64,000 nt of DNA from Lachnospiraceae bacterium (GCA_017527205.1 JAFXQK010000041.1:1-64000); one strand, 5' to 3'; shown: positions 9,745-19,106, counted from the stretch's first letter. Made by a program: numbers and translations. The notes: generated from the letters alone by a model not told the origin.

Positions 9745-11133
9745 ATGAAAACATCGAAGAAAGAACGAGCTTATGCACTTTCACATTTCAACGAAGTGCA
9801 TCACACGACCTTAAACCCGGAAGGCCCGGGCGTGGTCAGAATCCATTTGGTACCGCCGCTTTTAAGGGACGGAGAGCTGGAAGCCAGCGTTGCCATCATT
9901 AACGGACAGGACGTGATTCCGGTCAACCGTTCCTGGAGCATTTTGCTCACGGAATTCATTGAATCCGTGAATGCTTATGCGGGACGAGAAGTGACGGATG
10001 AGGATGCGAAGGCCATTGTTGACAAGACCTGCGCCAACGTGAAGAAGGTGTACCCCTTCGTATTCAAGAGTCGTCTTCGCAAGGACATTCAGAGAATCAT
10101 GGAGACTTTTAAGCATATCGCATATGGGGAGCCCGTGGAGGAGAGCATCGGTTATGTCAACATGGGCGAGTATGCGCCTTACATGCGCGCACCGCACAGA
10201 ATGGATCTTATGGTGAGCGCCATGACCAGGGAAGGAAAATGGCATTGCAATCAAAACTGTGTGCACTGCTATGCAGCCGGGCAGAATCAATCCTCCGAGG
10301 AAGAGCTTTCCACGGAGCAGTGGAAGCAGATCTTAGATAAGTGCCGCGCGGTTGGCATCCCTCAGGTGACTTTTACCGGCGGGGAACCGACGATGCGTGA
10401 GGATCTGTTTGAACTGATCGATTATGCAAAGTGGTTTATTACGAGACTCAATACCAATGGCATCAAGCTGACGAAGGAGTATTGCGAGCAGCTGAAAAAG
10501 GCATCCCTCGACAGCGCACAGATTACGTTTTATTCCTGCGATGAAGAAATTCACAATCAGCTTGTGGGTGCACCGAAGTATCAGGAGACCGTTGCGGGAA
10601 TCGAGAATGCGCTGGCAGCAGGAATCAATTTAAGTATCAACACGCCGCTTTGCACGCTGAACAGGGATTACGTGAAGACACTGGAATTCCTCCATGAAAA
10701 GGGTGTGCTTTACGTCACCTGCTCCGGACTGATCACTACGGGAAATGCGGCGAAAGAGAATTCCGAAAGCCTGCAGCTTACCCTGCCTGAGATCCGCGAG
10801 ATTTTGAAGGATGCCGTGAAGTACTGCTATGCAAATGGCATGGAAATTAGCTTTACCTCGCCTGGATGGGTGGATGATGATTATTGTAAGGAGCTTGGCA
10901 TTAGCACACCGAACTGCGGAGCTTGTCTTAGCAACATGGCGATCACGCCCGGAGGCAACGTGGTTCCCTGTCAGAGCTGGTTGAATGACGCGCCTCTTGG
11001 CAATTTTCTGAAGGAGGATTGGGATAAGATCTGGAAAGGCGAGACCTGTAAGGAGCGGAGAAAGTATTCCTCGATGATGCTTTGCGAGTGCCCGCTTCGG
11101 ATTCATCGCGGAAAGGCAGGGCAGAAGGCATGA
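9745..11133 (+). CDS. Radical SAM/SPASM-domain enzyme
   Basis: A 462-residue radical SAM enzyme. The CxxxCxxC cluster motif is at Cys168, Cys172 and Cys175 (HCNQNCVHC), followed by TFTGGEP for SAM binding. The C-terminus has SPASM-type cysteines (NCGAC at 390-394, VVPCQSW, GETC, LCECP) that would hold extra Fe-S clusters. SPASM enzymes commonly modify peptides or proteins (thioether, C-C or epimerisation chemistry). About 165 residues precede the radical SAM core and may include a substrate-recognition domain. The stop overlaps the start of the next gene by 4 nt (ATGA), which implies coupled translation and makes the Cys-tailed neighbour a likely substrate or partner (inference). GAGGGG lies before the ATG. 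Confidence 0.88.
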   Translation: MKTSKKERAYALSHFNEVHHTTLNPEGPGVVRIHLVPPLLRDGELEASVAIINGQDVIPVNRSWSILLTEFIESVNAYAGREVTDEDAKAIVDKTCANVKKVYPFVFKSRLRKDIQRIMETFKHIAYGEPVEESIGYVNMGEYAPYMRAPHRMDLMVSAMTREGKWHCNQNCVHCYAAGQNQSSEEELSTEQWKQILDKCRAVGIPQVTFTGGEPTMREDLFELIDYAKWFITRLNTNGIKLTKEYCEQLKKASLDSAQITFYSCDEEIHNQLVGAPKYQETVAGIENALAAGINLSINTPLCTLNRDYVKTLEFLHEKGVLYVTCSGLITTGNAAKENSESLQLTLPEIREILKDAVKYCYANGMEISFTSPGWVDDDYCKELGISTPNCGACLSNMAITPGGNVVPCQSWLNDAPLGNFLKEDWDKIWKGETCKERRKYSSMMLCECPLRIHRGKAGQKA

Positions 11134-12326
11134 GAAAGAGTATAAAGATTTGGATGTTTGCGCTTCTTTTGGCAATGGTGATTCCGTTCTTGGGAGCAAA
11201 GGCGCAGGCAAAGGATCTGGATCAGATCCGCGATTATGAGATTACGGTAGACGTAAATAAAGACGGCACGCTAAACATGCTTTATCACATTGAGTGGGAG
11301 GTGTTGGATTCTACCTCTGAGGAACCTTTAACCTGGGTAAAGATTGGCATTCCCAACAATAAGTATGTTTCCATGAAGAAGCTGACGAGCAATATTAAGA
11401 AGATTGGTTATTATTCCGCCAGCGGAAGCTATGCAAGAATCGATTTTGACAAGTCCTACCGCAAGGGTGACATTGTAAAGTTTGAGTTTCAATTGGTGCA
11501 GGACTATGTTTATCAGATGAATCAGTTTACCGAGGGTGAGACGGTTTATGGTTTTACGCCTGGTTGGTTTAATGACATTAAGGTGGACAAGCTTGTCATT
11601 CGCTGGAATGCGGATAAGGCAATTTCTACGGAGCCCGCGGCTGAGAAGATCAGTTACAATAATGGAACCTATTTTGTCTGGACGGAAGAGAACGTGAAAA
11701 AGGGAGGAAAGCTCCCCGTTCAGGTAACCTATCCCAATGATGCTTTTACCTTCGACCCTTCTAAGATGCAGATCGATGGGGACAAGGAAGGACGGAAGAC
11801 GGCCATCTTTGCCGGAGTTATCATAGCCATTGTGGCATTAGGATTCGTAGGTCTGATCGTGGCTGCAATTGCATATGACAACACGGCAAACATGAAGGCT
11901 TCAACAAAGATCACGCGTACCAAGATTGTGTACCATGATACCTGTCCCGGATGCGGCGGCGCAAGAACGGAAGGAAAGAACAATTGTCCTTATTGTGGAG
12001 CAAGCTTGATCAAGAGTGAAGAGATCATCAAGGAAGAAGAGATTCCAAAGGAGGAGAAGGCACTTCGAAAGAAGAAAACAGATGGACTTTATCCTTACTC
12101 GTCCTCGCCAAATACCTATATGCTGGTTCACGTGACGCATGTGCCCGTGGTGAGATCGTCTTCCGCCTCTAGCAGAAGTAGTAGCTGTGCGCATAGCTCC
12201 TGTGCATGTGCATGCGCTTGTGCGTGTGCCTGCGCCGGCGGCGGTAGAGCGGGATGTAGCACGAAGGACTTCTACAACACGAACCTGAAGCTTAGACAGC
12301 TCTATCTCAAACAGAATAACCATTGA
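11130..12326 (+). CDS. Exported membrane protein with zinc ribbon and Cys-Ala repeat tail
   Basis: A 398-residue protein of unknown function. In order: a signal peptide (to about 28, ending AKAQAKD); an extracytoplasmic beta-rich domain of about 190 residues resembling DUF2207-type domains; one membrane segment (about 230-255); a cytoplasmic zinc ribbon (CPGC...CPYC, about 270-290); a Glu/Lys-rich linker; and a C-terminal tail. The tail has a Ser-rich stretch, one Cys, six consecutive Cys-Ala pairs, GGGRAGC, then KDFYNTN. The Cys-Ala pairs use mixed codons, so the repeat is kept at protein level and is not recent slippage. The ATG overlaps the radical SAM stop by 4 nt. The tail on the cytoplasmic side would be accessible to that enzyme (inference). 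Confidence 0.82.
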   Translation: MRKSIKIWMFALLLAMVIPFLGAKAQAKDLDQIRDYEITVDVNKDGTLNMLYHIEWEVLDSTSEEPLTWVKIGIPNNKYVSMKKLTSNIKKIGYYSASGSYARIDFDKSYRKGDIVKFEFQLVQDYVYQMNQFTEGETVYGFTPGWFNDIKVDKLVIRWNADKAISTEPAAEKISYNNGTYFVWTEENVKKGGKLPVQVTYPNDAFTFDPSKMQIDGDKEGRKTAIFAGVIIAIVALGFVGLIVAAIAYDNTANMKASTKITRTKIVYHDTCPGCGGARTEGKNNCPYCGASLIKSEEIIKEEEIPKEEKALRKKKTDGLYPYSSSPNTYMLVHVTHVPVVRSSSASSRSSSCAHSSCACACACACACAGGGRAGCSTKDFYNTNLKLRQLYLKQNNH

Positions 12327-12344
12327 GATAAGAATATGGAATGA

Positions 12345-12417
12345 CTCGGGGCTTGGTTGGGATCATCTTTCTAGTAATCTTGAAAACTAGAAAGATAATC
12401 CCAACCATCCCCTCGAG
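12345..12417 (-). repeat. 73-nt hairpin element, copy 1 (minus orientation)
   Basis: Inverted repeat with 20-nt arms at 12355-12374 and 12387-12406 around a 12-nt loop, flanked by CTCGGGG on the left and CCCCTCGAG on the right. Read on the minus strand it has the same plan as the copies at 19107, 26518 and 57503: a 9-nt CTCGAGGGG, 2 nt, 20-nt arm, 12-nt loop, 20-nt arm, 3 nt, CCCCGAG. The single non-Watson-Crick arm pair is U-G on the minus strand but C-A on the plus strand. It sits after the Cys-tail gene. No T-run follows in either direction, so it is not a standard terminator. Confidence 0.9.
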
Positions 12418-12602
12418 ACTATAGCATGTTATTGTTTTATAAACAGAACTTATGCCAAGAAAACGAATTAATGTTGACATTATATTTTGATTTAGTGATT
12501 TTTGGTTGGGAGATAGAGCTGTTTGTAAAATGGGAAAATTATTAAATAATTGTTGATAGCTGTTGGGTGGGAAGTGAGTACTGGATAGGATAGGGGTTGA
12601 GG

Positions 12603-13259
12603 ATGCTGGAAAAAAAGGACGAAGAGAGATTTCAGAGGTTAAACGGAGCTTGGGAGCCGAAGGGTTATATCGGGCCTAGGGTTGAGATCAAGGGAAATGA
12701 GCTTGTGCGGTTTTGGATGGGCGCTCCCGTGCTAAAGACGGAGTTTACCGTAGAGGAGCAAGGGGAGAAAACGGTGCTTCACCTAGAAAAGACGGCACTT
12801 TCCTATGAGGGCTCGTCAAGCTCTTATGCGACGGTGAAGGAGTGTTATGTTCAGGACGGAGGAATGACCTTTATCGATGATTTCCCGATTACAGGCGAGA
12901 GCTCTGATACACTGTATCCAACGCAAAATAGCCGTTATGGCAATGTCACGATCGTAGATGAGATGGCGCTGCCGCTGCTGCAGGGCACTTGGAAGCAGAC
13001 GGATTATGATTGCAGGCTGAGATTCTTTGGCAATGTCATGTCCTTTGGCTTGGAAAAGAATTTCACGGACAAGACGAAGATCGTAACAGTCACGAGGAAC
13101 TGGGAAAAGGGAGATCGCATTTATGTGATCAATGAAAATCCCGCGCGTAGCGACGTTGGTCACTATGAAGGCATGTACCTCGAAGCTGGCGTTCTTCATG
13201 CCTATATTCCCGTGTGCGATGCACAGCCCGTCATGCTAAGCTTTATCAAAGAAAACTAA
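12603..13259 (+). CDS. Hypothetical protein, two similar beta-rich halves
   Basis: A 218-residue soluble protein I do not recognise. It begins EKKDEERFQRLNGAWEPKGY and has a second LLQGTWKQTDYDCRLRFFG segment near residue 120, so it may be built from two related beta-sheet domains, each opening with L-x-G-x-W (lipocalin-like in look only). It has no signal peptide or membrane segment. I chose the ATG at 12603, with TAGGGG 8 nt upstream; a TTG at 12597 is also in frame. The GH27 gene follows 38 bp later on the same strand and may be cotranscribed. Confidence 0.7.
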   Translation: MLEKKDEERFQRLNGAWEPKGYIGPRVEIKGNELVRFWMGAPVLKTEFTVEEQGEKTVLHLEKTALSYEGSSSSYATVKECYVQDGGMTFIDDFPITGESSDTLYPTQNSRYGNVTIVDEMALPLLQGTWKQTDYDCRLRFFGNVMSFGLEKNFTDKTKIVTVTRNWEKGDRIYVINENPARSDVGHYEGMYLEAGVLHAYIPVCDAQPVMLSFIKEN

Positions 13260-13297
13260 TATCATACAAAAATTTAAAGACATAAAGGAGAAAGAAC

Positions 13298-14563
13298 GTG
13301 AACGGAAAAATGATCAAAGCACCCATGGGGTGGAACAGCTGGGATTGTTACGGAGCAACCGTAACGGAGGAGATTGTAAGACAGAATGCCCGGTTCATGG
13401 CAGAGCATTTGAAACAATATGGCTGGGAGTATGTTGTTGTCGACATTCAGTGGTATGAGCCGGGAGCGGCGAGCCATGAGTATCGCCCTTTTACGGAGCT
13501 TTGCATGGATGAGTATTCCAGACTGATCCCTGCACCGAATCGCTTTCCATCCTCGGCCGGCGGCAAGGGCTTTGCACCGTTGGCAGAATACGTACATTCG
13601 CTGGGGCTTAAGTTTGGCATTCACATTATGCGCGGCATTCCCCGTCAGGCCGTTCATCAGAATACGCCGATTTTGGGGACGAACAAGACGGCAAGAGAGG
13701 TCGCGAAGACTGCAAGCATCTGCTGTTGGAACAGCGACATGTATGGCGTGGATCCTCATAAGGAGGGCGCACGGGCTTATTATGACAGCATCTTTCAGCT
13801 GTATGCCTCCTGGGGCGTAGATTTTATCAAATGTGATGACATTGCCCGTGAGATGCCGCATGAGGAAGAGGAATTGATCATGTTAAGCGATGCCTTAAAG
13901 AGCTGTGGCAGGGAAATGATTCTCAGTATATCTCCCGGCCCCGCACCGCTGGATAAGGCAGAGCTGTTTAAGCAGGTTTGTAACATGTGGCGCATTACGG
14001 ATGACTTTTGGGATAAGTGGGAGCTTCTCTATGACATGTTCCAGCGCGCGGAAAAATGGTGTACGCACACGGGCGCGGATCATTTCCCTGATGCAGACAT
14101 GCTTCCCATCGGCCCCCTTCGCCAGGACTATGGAAAAGAGAATTGGACAAAGTTTACGAAGGATGAGCAAATCACCATGATGACGCTTTGGAGCATCTTC
14201 CGTTCACCCCTCATGATCGGCGGTGAAATGACGGGCTTTGATGAGTTTACGATGAGTCTTTTGACAAATCAGGAAATTCTGAAGATGCACAGAAATGCAA
14301 GACATTCTCATCAGGTGTTCCGCAGAACCATAGGCAATACGGAATATATTGTTTGGATGGCAGTGAGCGCAGCAGGCGGAAATTACATTGCTGTCTTTAA
14401 TGCGGGAGAAGAGGATGGAAAGCTGGAGCTGAACCTCGCAGAGTGCGAAATCGATCGCGAGATTAAGGTGAAGGAGCTCTGGAGCGGCGAGGAAGGCTAT
14501 GCAGAGGGCATTCTTCCCGTAAGCTTGAAGAAGCATTCCGCGAAAGCATTCTATTTCGCATAG
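13298..14563 (+). CDS. GH27-type alpha-galactosidase-like glycosidase
   Basis: A 421-residue cytoplasmic glycoside hydrolase of the GH27/GH36 clan. It starts with the clan signature APMGWNSWDCYG. The (beta/alpha)8 barrel carries the likely nucleophile Asp180 in FIKCDD (equivalent to KYD in GH27) and the acid/base Asp in MWRITDD. A small beta C-terminal domain closes the protein. It should release terminal alpha-galactose, but related enzymes act on beta-L-arabinopyranose and the substrate is not certain. There is no signal peptide, so it acts on imported oligosaccharides. The GTG start at 13298 has AAGGAG 8 nt upstream. It is separate from the mannan locus, which has its own GH36 enzyme at 39704. 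Confidence 0.85.
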   Translation: MNGKMIKAPMGWNSWDCYGATVTEEIVRQNARFMAEHLKQYGWEYVVVDIQWYEPGAASHEYRPFTELCMDEYSRLIPAPNRFPSSAGGKGFAPLAEYVHSLGLKFGIHIMRGIPRQAVHQNTPILGTNKTAREVAKTASICCWNSDMYGVDPHKEGARAYYDSIFQLYASWGVDFIKCDDIAREMPHEEEELIMLSDALKSCGREMILSISPGPAPLDKAELFKQVCNMWRITDDFWDKWELLYDMFQRAEKWCTHTGADHFPDADMLPIGPLRQDYGKENWTKFTKDEQITMMTLWSIFRSPLMIGGEMTGFDEFTMSLLTNQEILKMHRNARHSHQVFRRTIGNTEYIVWMAVSAAGGNYIAVFNAGEEDGKLELNLAECEIDREIKVKELWSGEEGYAEGILPVSLKKHSAKAFYFA

Positions 14564-14635
14564 ATTTCTGTGAAGCTTAGGGCTTTGCATGAGATCGCAT
14601 TTGACTAATATTTTTGACGGAAGGTACATGACGAC

Positions 14636-16432
14636 ATGGCTTGGTATGATGAGGCAGTATTTTATCACATTTATCCCTTGGGATTAACGGGAGCACCAGA
14701 GAAAAATCCTTACGGAGAGCCAGTTCACAGGCTTCGGGAGCTGTTCCCTTGGATCCAGCACATAAAGGAAATTGGATGTAACGCGATCTATATTGGTCCC
14801 TTATTTGAGTCAGAGGGACATGGCTATGAGACAACGGATTATCAGAAGTTAGACGGCAGACTTGGAACCAATGAGGATCTAAAGGAGTTTGTGAGCCTGG
14901 CACATCAAAATGGCATTCGAGTGATCTTTGACGGTGTATTTAATCACACGGGAAGAAATTTTTTTGCCATGCAGGACATTCGGAAAAACCGTGAGAATTC
15001 CCCCTATAGGGATTGGTATCAGAACGTCAATTTCTGGGGCAATAATGAGTTCAATGACGGGTTTTCCTATGACAACTGGGGTGGCTATAATATCATGGCA
15101 AAGCTGAACCAAAGAAACCCTGCAGTTCGTGATTATATCTGTAACGTCATTCGTTTTTGGGTTCAGGAGTTTGATGTTGATGGCATCCGTTTGGATGCAG
15201 CAGATGTTTTGGATTTTGATTTTATGAAGGCGCTTCGCCATACGGCAAATGAAGTGAAGCCGGAGTTCTGGCTGATGGGAGAGGTGATTCACGGGGACTA
15301 CACTCGTTGGGTCAACGAGGGAACCCTTCATTCCGTCACGAACTACCATTTGCATAAGGCCTTGTATTCGGGACATAATGATCATAACTATTTTGAGATT
15401 GCCCACACGGTAAAGCGTTTGTATGGTATGGGCGGCAATAAGCCGGATGGCTTGAAGCTTTATAACTTTGTCGACAACCATGACGTTGAGCGAATTTATA
15501 CGAAGCTTTCGAACAAGGCGCATTTCACGCCTGTTCATGTTTTGCTGTATACCTTGCCTGGCATTCCTTCGATTTATTATGGTTCGGAGTTTGGAATTGA
15601 GGGGAAGAAGACCTACGGAACGGATGCACCCCTTAGGCCGCATTTGGAGCTTGAAAATTATCGAAATTGCCTTACGGAGAACGGTTATACCAAGCTGATC
15701 GCAGCGCTTGGAAGGATTCGTCAGAGCCAGCCGGCACTTTCCTATGGGGATTATCAGGAGCTTCTTTTGACGAATAGGCAATATGCTTTTTCTAGAAATT
15801 GGAACGGAACATCCGTATTGGTTGTTGTAAACAATGATGACAACGAAGCGAGCTTTCGACTTCCAGCGGGTAACTATGGAACCTATGTGGGACTACTCTC
15901 AGGAAGAAAGGTTTCTGCGGAGGGTGGCTGGATTCAGGTAAGCGTCGCTGGCTGCAGCGGTGATATCTATGTCGCAGAGGAATGCGCGAATTGGAAGGAA
16001 TCAGAGACTGTAGCAATTGTGAATCAGAATGTAGAAAAGGTTCTTGTGGATGATGCTATTACAGAAAAGAATAATACGCAGACTGTATTAGATATTTCGG
16101 ATGAAATGCCTCACCAAGAAGAGCCTTGTAAACAAGTGTTTTTTATAGAAGAGGCTTCCCATGAAGCGGCACCAATGGAAACGGTTCCTGTGGAAGAAAC
16201 AATAAAAGAAGGTGTTTCTGTACAGGCAGCCCCAGAAGAAAAGAAGTCAGGATTTGTTGATAAGTCCGTGACGGAGGGGAAGGCCTACGAGAGCATGACC
16301 ATCGAGGAATTACAGGAGGCGATCCTGTCCAAGATGGAAAAGAATGGTCCCGTGACGGAGCAGATGCTTCGTTCGGTGCAAGAAAATGTTTATCCGAACT
16401 CCTTGTTGAACTGGGTGAAGAGTTTCCGATGA
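14636..16432 (+). CDS. GH13 alpha-amylase-family enzyme with acidic C-terminal tail
   Basis: A 598-residue cytoplasmic GH13 enzyme. The four family regions are clear: DGVFNHTG, GIRLDAAD with nucleophile Asp187, GEV with acid/base Glu216, and FVDNHD with Asp283. It probably hydrolyses short alpha-glucans (neopullulanase or maltodextrin glucosidase type). A typical enzyme of this group would end near residue 450. Here an acidic Glu/Val/Pro-rich linker (about 455-545) and a helical segment of about 50 residues (SMTIEELQEAILSKMEKNG...) are added. The tail has no membrane segment and could be a binding module. The next gene starts 28 bp downstream, so the enzyme and the c-di-GMP protein may be cotranscribed. 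Confidence 0.86.
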   Translation: MAWYDEAVFYHIYPLGLTGAPEKNPYGEPVHRLRELFPWIQHIKEIGCNAIYIGPLFESEGHGYETTDYQKLDGRLGTNEDLKEFVSLAHQNGIRVIFDGVFNHTGRNFFAMQDIRKNRENSPYRDWYQNVNFWGNNEFNDGFSYDNWGGYNIMAKLNQRNPAVRDYICNVIRFWVQEFDVDGIRLDAADVLDFDFMKALRHTANEVKPEFWLMGEVIHGDYTRWVNEGTLHSVTNYHLHKALYSGHNDHNYFEIAHTVKRLYGMGGNKPDGLKLYNFVDNHDVERIYTKLSNKAHFTPVHVLLYTLPGIPSIYYGSEFGIEGKKTYGTDAPLRPHLELENYRNCLTENGYTKLIAALGRIRQSQPALSYGDYQELLLTNRQYAFSRNWNGTSVLVVVNNDDNEASFRLPAGNYGTYVGLLSGRKVSAEGGWIQVSVAGCSGDIYVAEECANWKESETVAIVNQNVEKVLVDDAITEKNNTQTVLDISDEMPHQEEPCKQVFFIEEASHEAAPMETVPVEETIKEGVSVQAAPEEKKSGFVDKSVTEGKAYESMTIEELQEAILSKMEKNGPVTEQMLRSVQENVYPNSLLNWVKSFR

Positions 16433-16460
16433 GGAAACAAATGGAAGGAGAGATGACAAC

Positions 16461-19067
16461 ATGTCAGATCCTTTAAGCTTAGCGTTATCAAGAATTGGAA
16501 ATCAATATCATAAAATACTTCTTCTGAACCTTACAAGGGAAACCTATACCAGTGTTTTCATTGGTAAGGATGGAGAGGAATGGGAGAGTGCTCATGCTCA
16601 GGAGGCGAAGCTAGAAGAGCTTTGGCAGCAGGAGTTTTCTCGAGAATTGATTTACCCGGATGACCGAAGAAATGTTGACAAACTAATAAATTCGGAGTAT
16701 CTAAAGCAATTCTTCCAGACCTATCATGGGGAGGAATATTATTGGGTTCGTTATCGAAAGCTGACGGGCGGTGAATATCGCCCTTATCGATTGGAAGCCT
16801 TCCCGGCAGAGAATTATTCTGATGATAATCAAGTGATTTATCTTTATTTCATGGATTTGAGCGGCAGGCTTTATCAGGAGAGCAATTATCTTGGCGAGCT
16901 GTTACAAAGCCTGAGCGAAAACTATGAGAGTATTTACTATGTGGATTTTGATAAGGATATCTCCATTCCCTATCGCATGAGTAAGCTGATCGAGGACAAC
17001 TTCGGTGCTTTTTTCCGAACGAATCCATCCTATGAGACGGCCATGACTGCTTATGTGAAAAAGGCAGTCTCCAAAAAGGATTTGCAGGAAATGCTAGAGC
17101 TCTCCCGAACGGATTTCATCAAGGAGAGATTACATGACCGTCGTTCCTATTCGCATGATTACATGGTCATTCGTGAGGGTCGTGAACTGACTTATCGATT
17201 TAAGATTTCAAAGGTAAACGACGGAAGTGAATTACATCGTGCCGTTGTCGGATTCGCGGAAATTACGGGGGAAAATCCTGGCAGTGTCAATCTTTATCGA
17301 AGCTTTAAGAGGCTGCTGCTCGTTTCTAGTAATGCGCAGACACAGTATGAATTGCATAAGATTTTAAATGAGGTTTATTCCCTTGATTCTGCTTGTACCG
17401 TGGGCGATGCCATGCACTTCCTTGAGGATGTGTACAAAGAGGTGTCCATTGTCATCACTGACCTTGTAGAGTCGGAATCAGATGGCTATGAATTGATTCA
17501 TCAAATGAAGGCGAACGCAAACCTTCGGGACATTCCCATTATCGTTGTTAGCGAGAGGGGAAAGGAGAGCGCGACGGAGATTCAGGCGGAGATCAAGTGC
17601 TTGGAGCTTGGTGCGGCAGATTTTATTCTGAAGCCCTTTGTACCTGACATCGTCCTTAATCGTGTTAAGAGCTTGATTCGATTGCGTGAATCCACGGCCA
17701 TGCTGAGCATCCTTGAGAGGGATCCCTTGACGGGACTTTATGCGAAGGAGTTCTTTTTCAAAAAGGTGGAGGACTATCTGGCAGAGCATCCAACGCACAA
17801 GTATATGCTATGGGTTTCTGACATTCAGGGCCTGAAGGTGATCAATGAGAAGTATGGCTATGAAAAGGGAGATGCCCTGCTTCGTACCATGGCCGATTAC
17901 GGCGTTAGACATACCCCCGGCTTTATCTTTGGCGGAAGAATTGAGGGAGACAAGCTTGCTGCTTTAGTTATTGCAAGAGATAAGGAAGAGATGAATCAGG
18001 TTGCCATGGAGAATGACAACAACACGCCCTTCCCCGTACCAAATGTCGTGATCAAACATGGAATTTATCGAATTGACCCGAGGCTGAACGTGACGCCTCA
18101 GGGCATGTATGACAGAGCCATGCTGGCACTTCAGAAGATTAAGAGCAGGTATGGCGTTTATCTGGCGGAATATAATGACGAGCTGCGTCAGGATCTGCTC
18201 CTTCGCCAAATGATTCTGGGGAGCGCGGATGATGCGCTGAAGGAACATCAGTTTAAGGTGTACTATCAGCCGAAGCATGATTTCCATACGGACCGTACCT
18301 GCGGAGCAGAAGGGCTGGTGCGCTGGCAGCACCCGGACATTGGTTTTATGAATCCCATTCTTTTCCTCTCCCTTTTTGAACAGAATGGTTTTATCACGAA
18401 AATGGACTTCTATGTCTGGGAGGAAATCTGTAAGACCATCAAGAAGTGGGAGAGGGACGGGATTCCCGTGGTACCCGTATCCATCAATGTTTCACGAAGG
18501 GACTTTGAGGTTCCGGACCTTGCGGGAAGAATCACGGCGCTGGTCGACGGCTATGACATTCCGCATGACATGGTACACGTAGAGGTTACGGAGTCTGCGT
18601 ATTCCGACGATCCGCAGCGGATTACGGAGACCGTGAAAAAGCTTCATGACCTTGGCTTCGTCATTGAAATGGATGACTTCGGAACGGGTTATTCCTCGCT
18701 GATCGCACTGAGCAGCATGGATCTGGACGTCCTGAAGCTGGACCGCAGCATCATCGAAAACGACAAGCCAGGATCCGAAAAGAACATCCTTGAATTCTCC
18801 ATGCAGCTTGCAAAAATGCTTCACCTGAAAACGGTTGCAGAGGGCGTGGAAACCAAGGAGCAGATGGAGCGCATTTCCGAGCTCGGCGGCGATTACATCC
18901 AAGGCTATTACTACTCCAAGCCCCTGCCCGCCGACGAATTCGCCGAATACCTCGTAAAGAAAAACCAAGCCGCAGAGACAGAGAAAAAGGATTCCTCGCC
19001 AGCGGATGATACATGTACAAATAACATGTGTGCAGATAATGCAAATACTGAGAATGACTCGCTATAG
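16461..19067 (+). CDS. Receiver-degenerate GGDEF-EAL c-di-GMP phosphodiesterase
   Basis: An 868-residue protein. The N-terminal ~280 residues form a PAS-like sensor region. A response-regulator receiver domain follows (about 285-410) with phospho-acceptor Asp334 in VITDLVES and the conserved Lys in LKPF. The GGDEF domain is degenerate (EGDKL in place of GGDEF). The EAL domain (about 590-830) reads EGL in place of EAL but keeps the Glu, SINVSRRD, VEVTES, MDDFGTGYSS, LKLDRS, AEGVE and QGYYYSKP, so phosphodiesterase activity is likely. No partner kinase lies next to it. AAGGAG precedes the ATG. A 73-nt hairpin element lies 40 bp after the stop. Confidence 0.87.
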   Translation: MSDPLSLALSRIGNQYHKILLLNLTRETYTSVFIGKDGEEWESAHAQEAKLEELWQQEFSRELIYPDDRRNVDKLINSEYLKQFFQTYHGEEYYWVRYRKLTGGEYRPYRLEAFPAENYSDDNQVIYLYFMDLSGRLYQESNYLGELLQSLSENYESIYYVDFDKDISIPYRMSKLIEDNFGAFFRTNPSYETAMTAYVKKAVSKKDLQEMLELSRTDFIKERLHDRRSYSHDYMVIREGRELTYRFKISKVNDGSELHRAVVGFAEITGENPGSVNLYRSFKRLLLVSSNAQTQYELHKILNEVYSLDSACTVGDAMHFLEDVYKEVSIVITDLVESESDGYELIHQMKANANLRDIPIIVVSERGKESATEIQAEIKCLELGAADFILKPFVPDIVLNRVKSLIRLRESTAMLSILERDPLTGLYAKEFFFKKVEDYLAEHPTHKYMLWVSDIQGLKVINEKYGYEKGDALLRTMADYGVRHTPGFIFGGRIEGDKLAALVIARDKEEMNQVAMENDNNTPFPVPNVVIKHGIYRIDPRLNVTPQGMYDRAMLALQKIKSRYGVYLAEYNDELRQDLLLRQMILGSADDALKEHQFKVYYQPKHDFHTDRTCGAEGLVRWQHPDIGFMNPILFLSLFEQNGFITKMDFYVWEEICKTIKKWERDGIPVVPVSINVSRRDFEVPDLAGRITALVDGYDIPHDMVHVEVTESAYSDDPQRITETVKKLHDLGFVIEMDDFGTGYSSLIALSSMDLDVLKLDRSIIENDKPGSEKNILEFSMQLAKMLHLKTVAEGVETKEQMERISELGGDYIQGYYYSKPLPADEFAEYLVKKNQAAETEKKDSSPADDTCTNNMCADNANTENDSL

Positions 19068-19106
19068 GTATAAACCAATATATCATTAAGTACGACATTT
19101 AAATAC

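Noticed and set aside
12189..12240. Recent microsatellite slippage as the cause of the Cys-Ala repeat
   Set aside because: The six dipeptide units use several different Ala and Cys codons, so they did not arise by recent copying of one unit.
12474..12502. Promoter with TTGACA before the gene at 12603
   Set aside because: The -35 is perfect, but no acceptable -10 lies at 16-18 bp (TGATTT), so it is not called.
14879..15781. 300-residue minus-strand open frame
   Set aside because: It is fully antisense to the GH13 gene, whose catalytic motifs are intact, and its product (Arg/Ile/Leu-rich, no motif) looks like a reverse-complement shadow.
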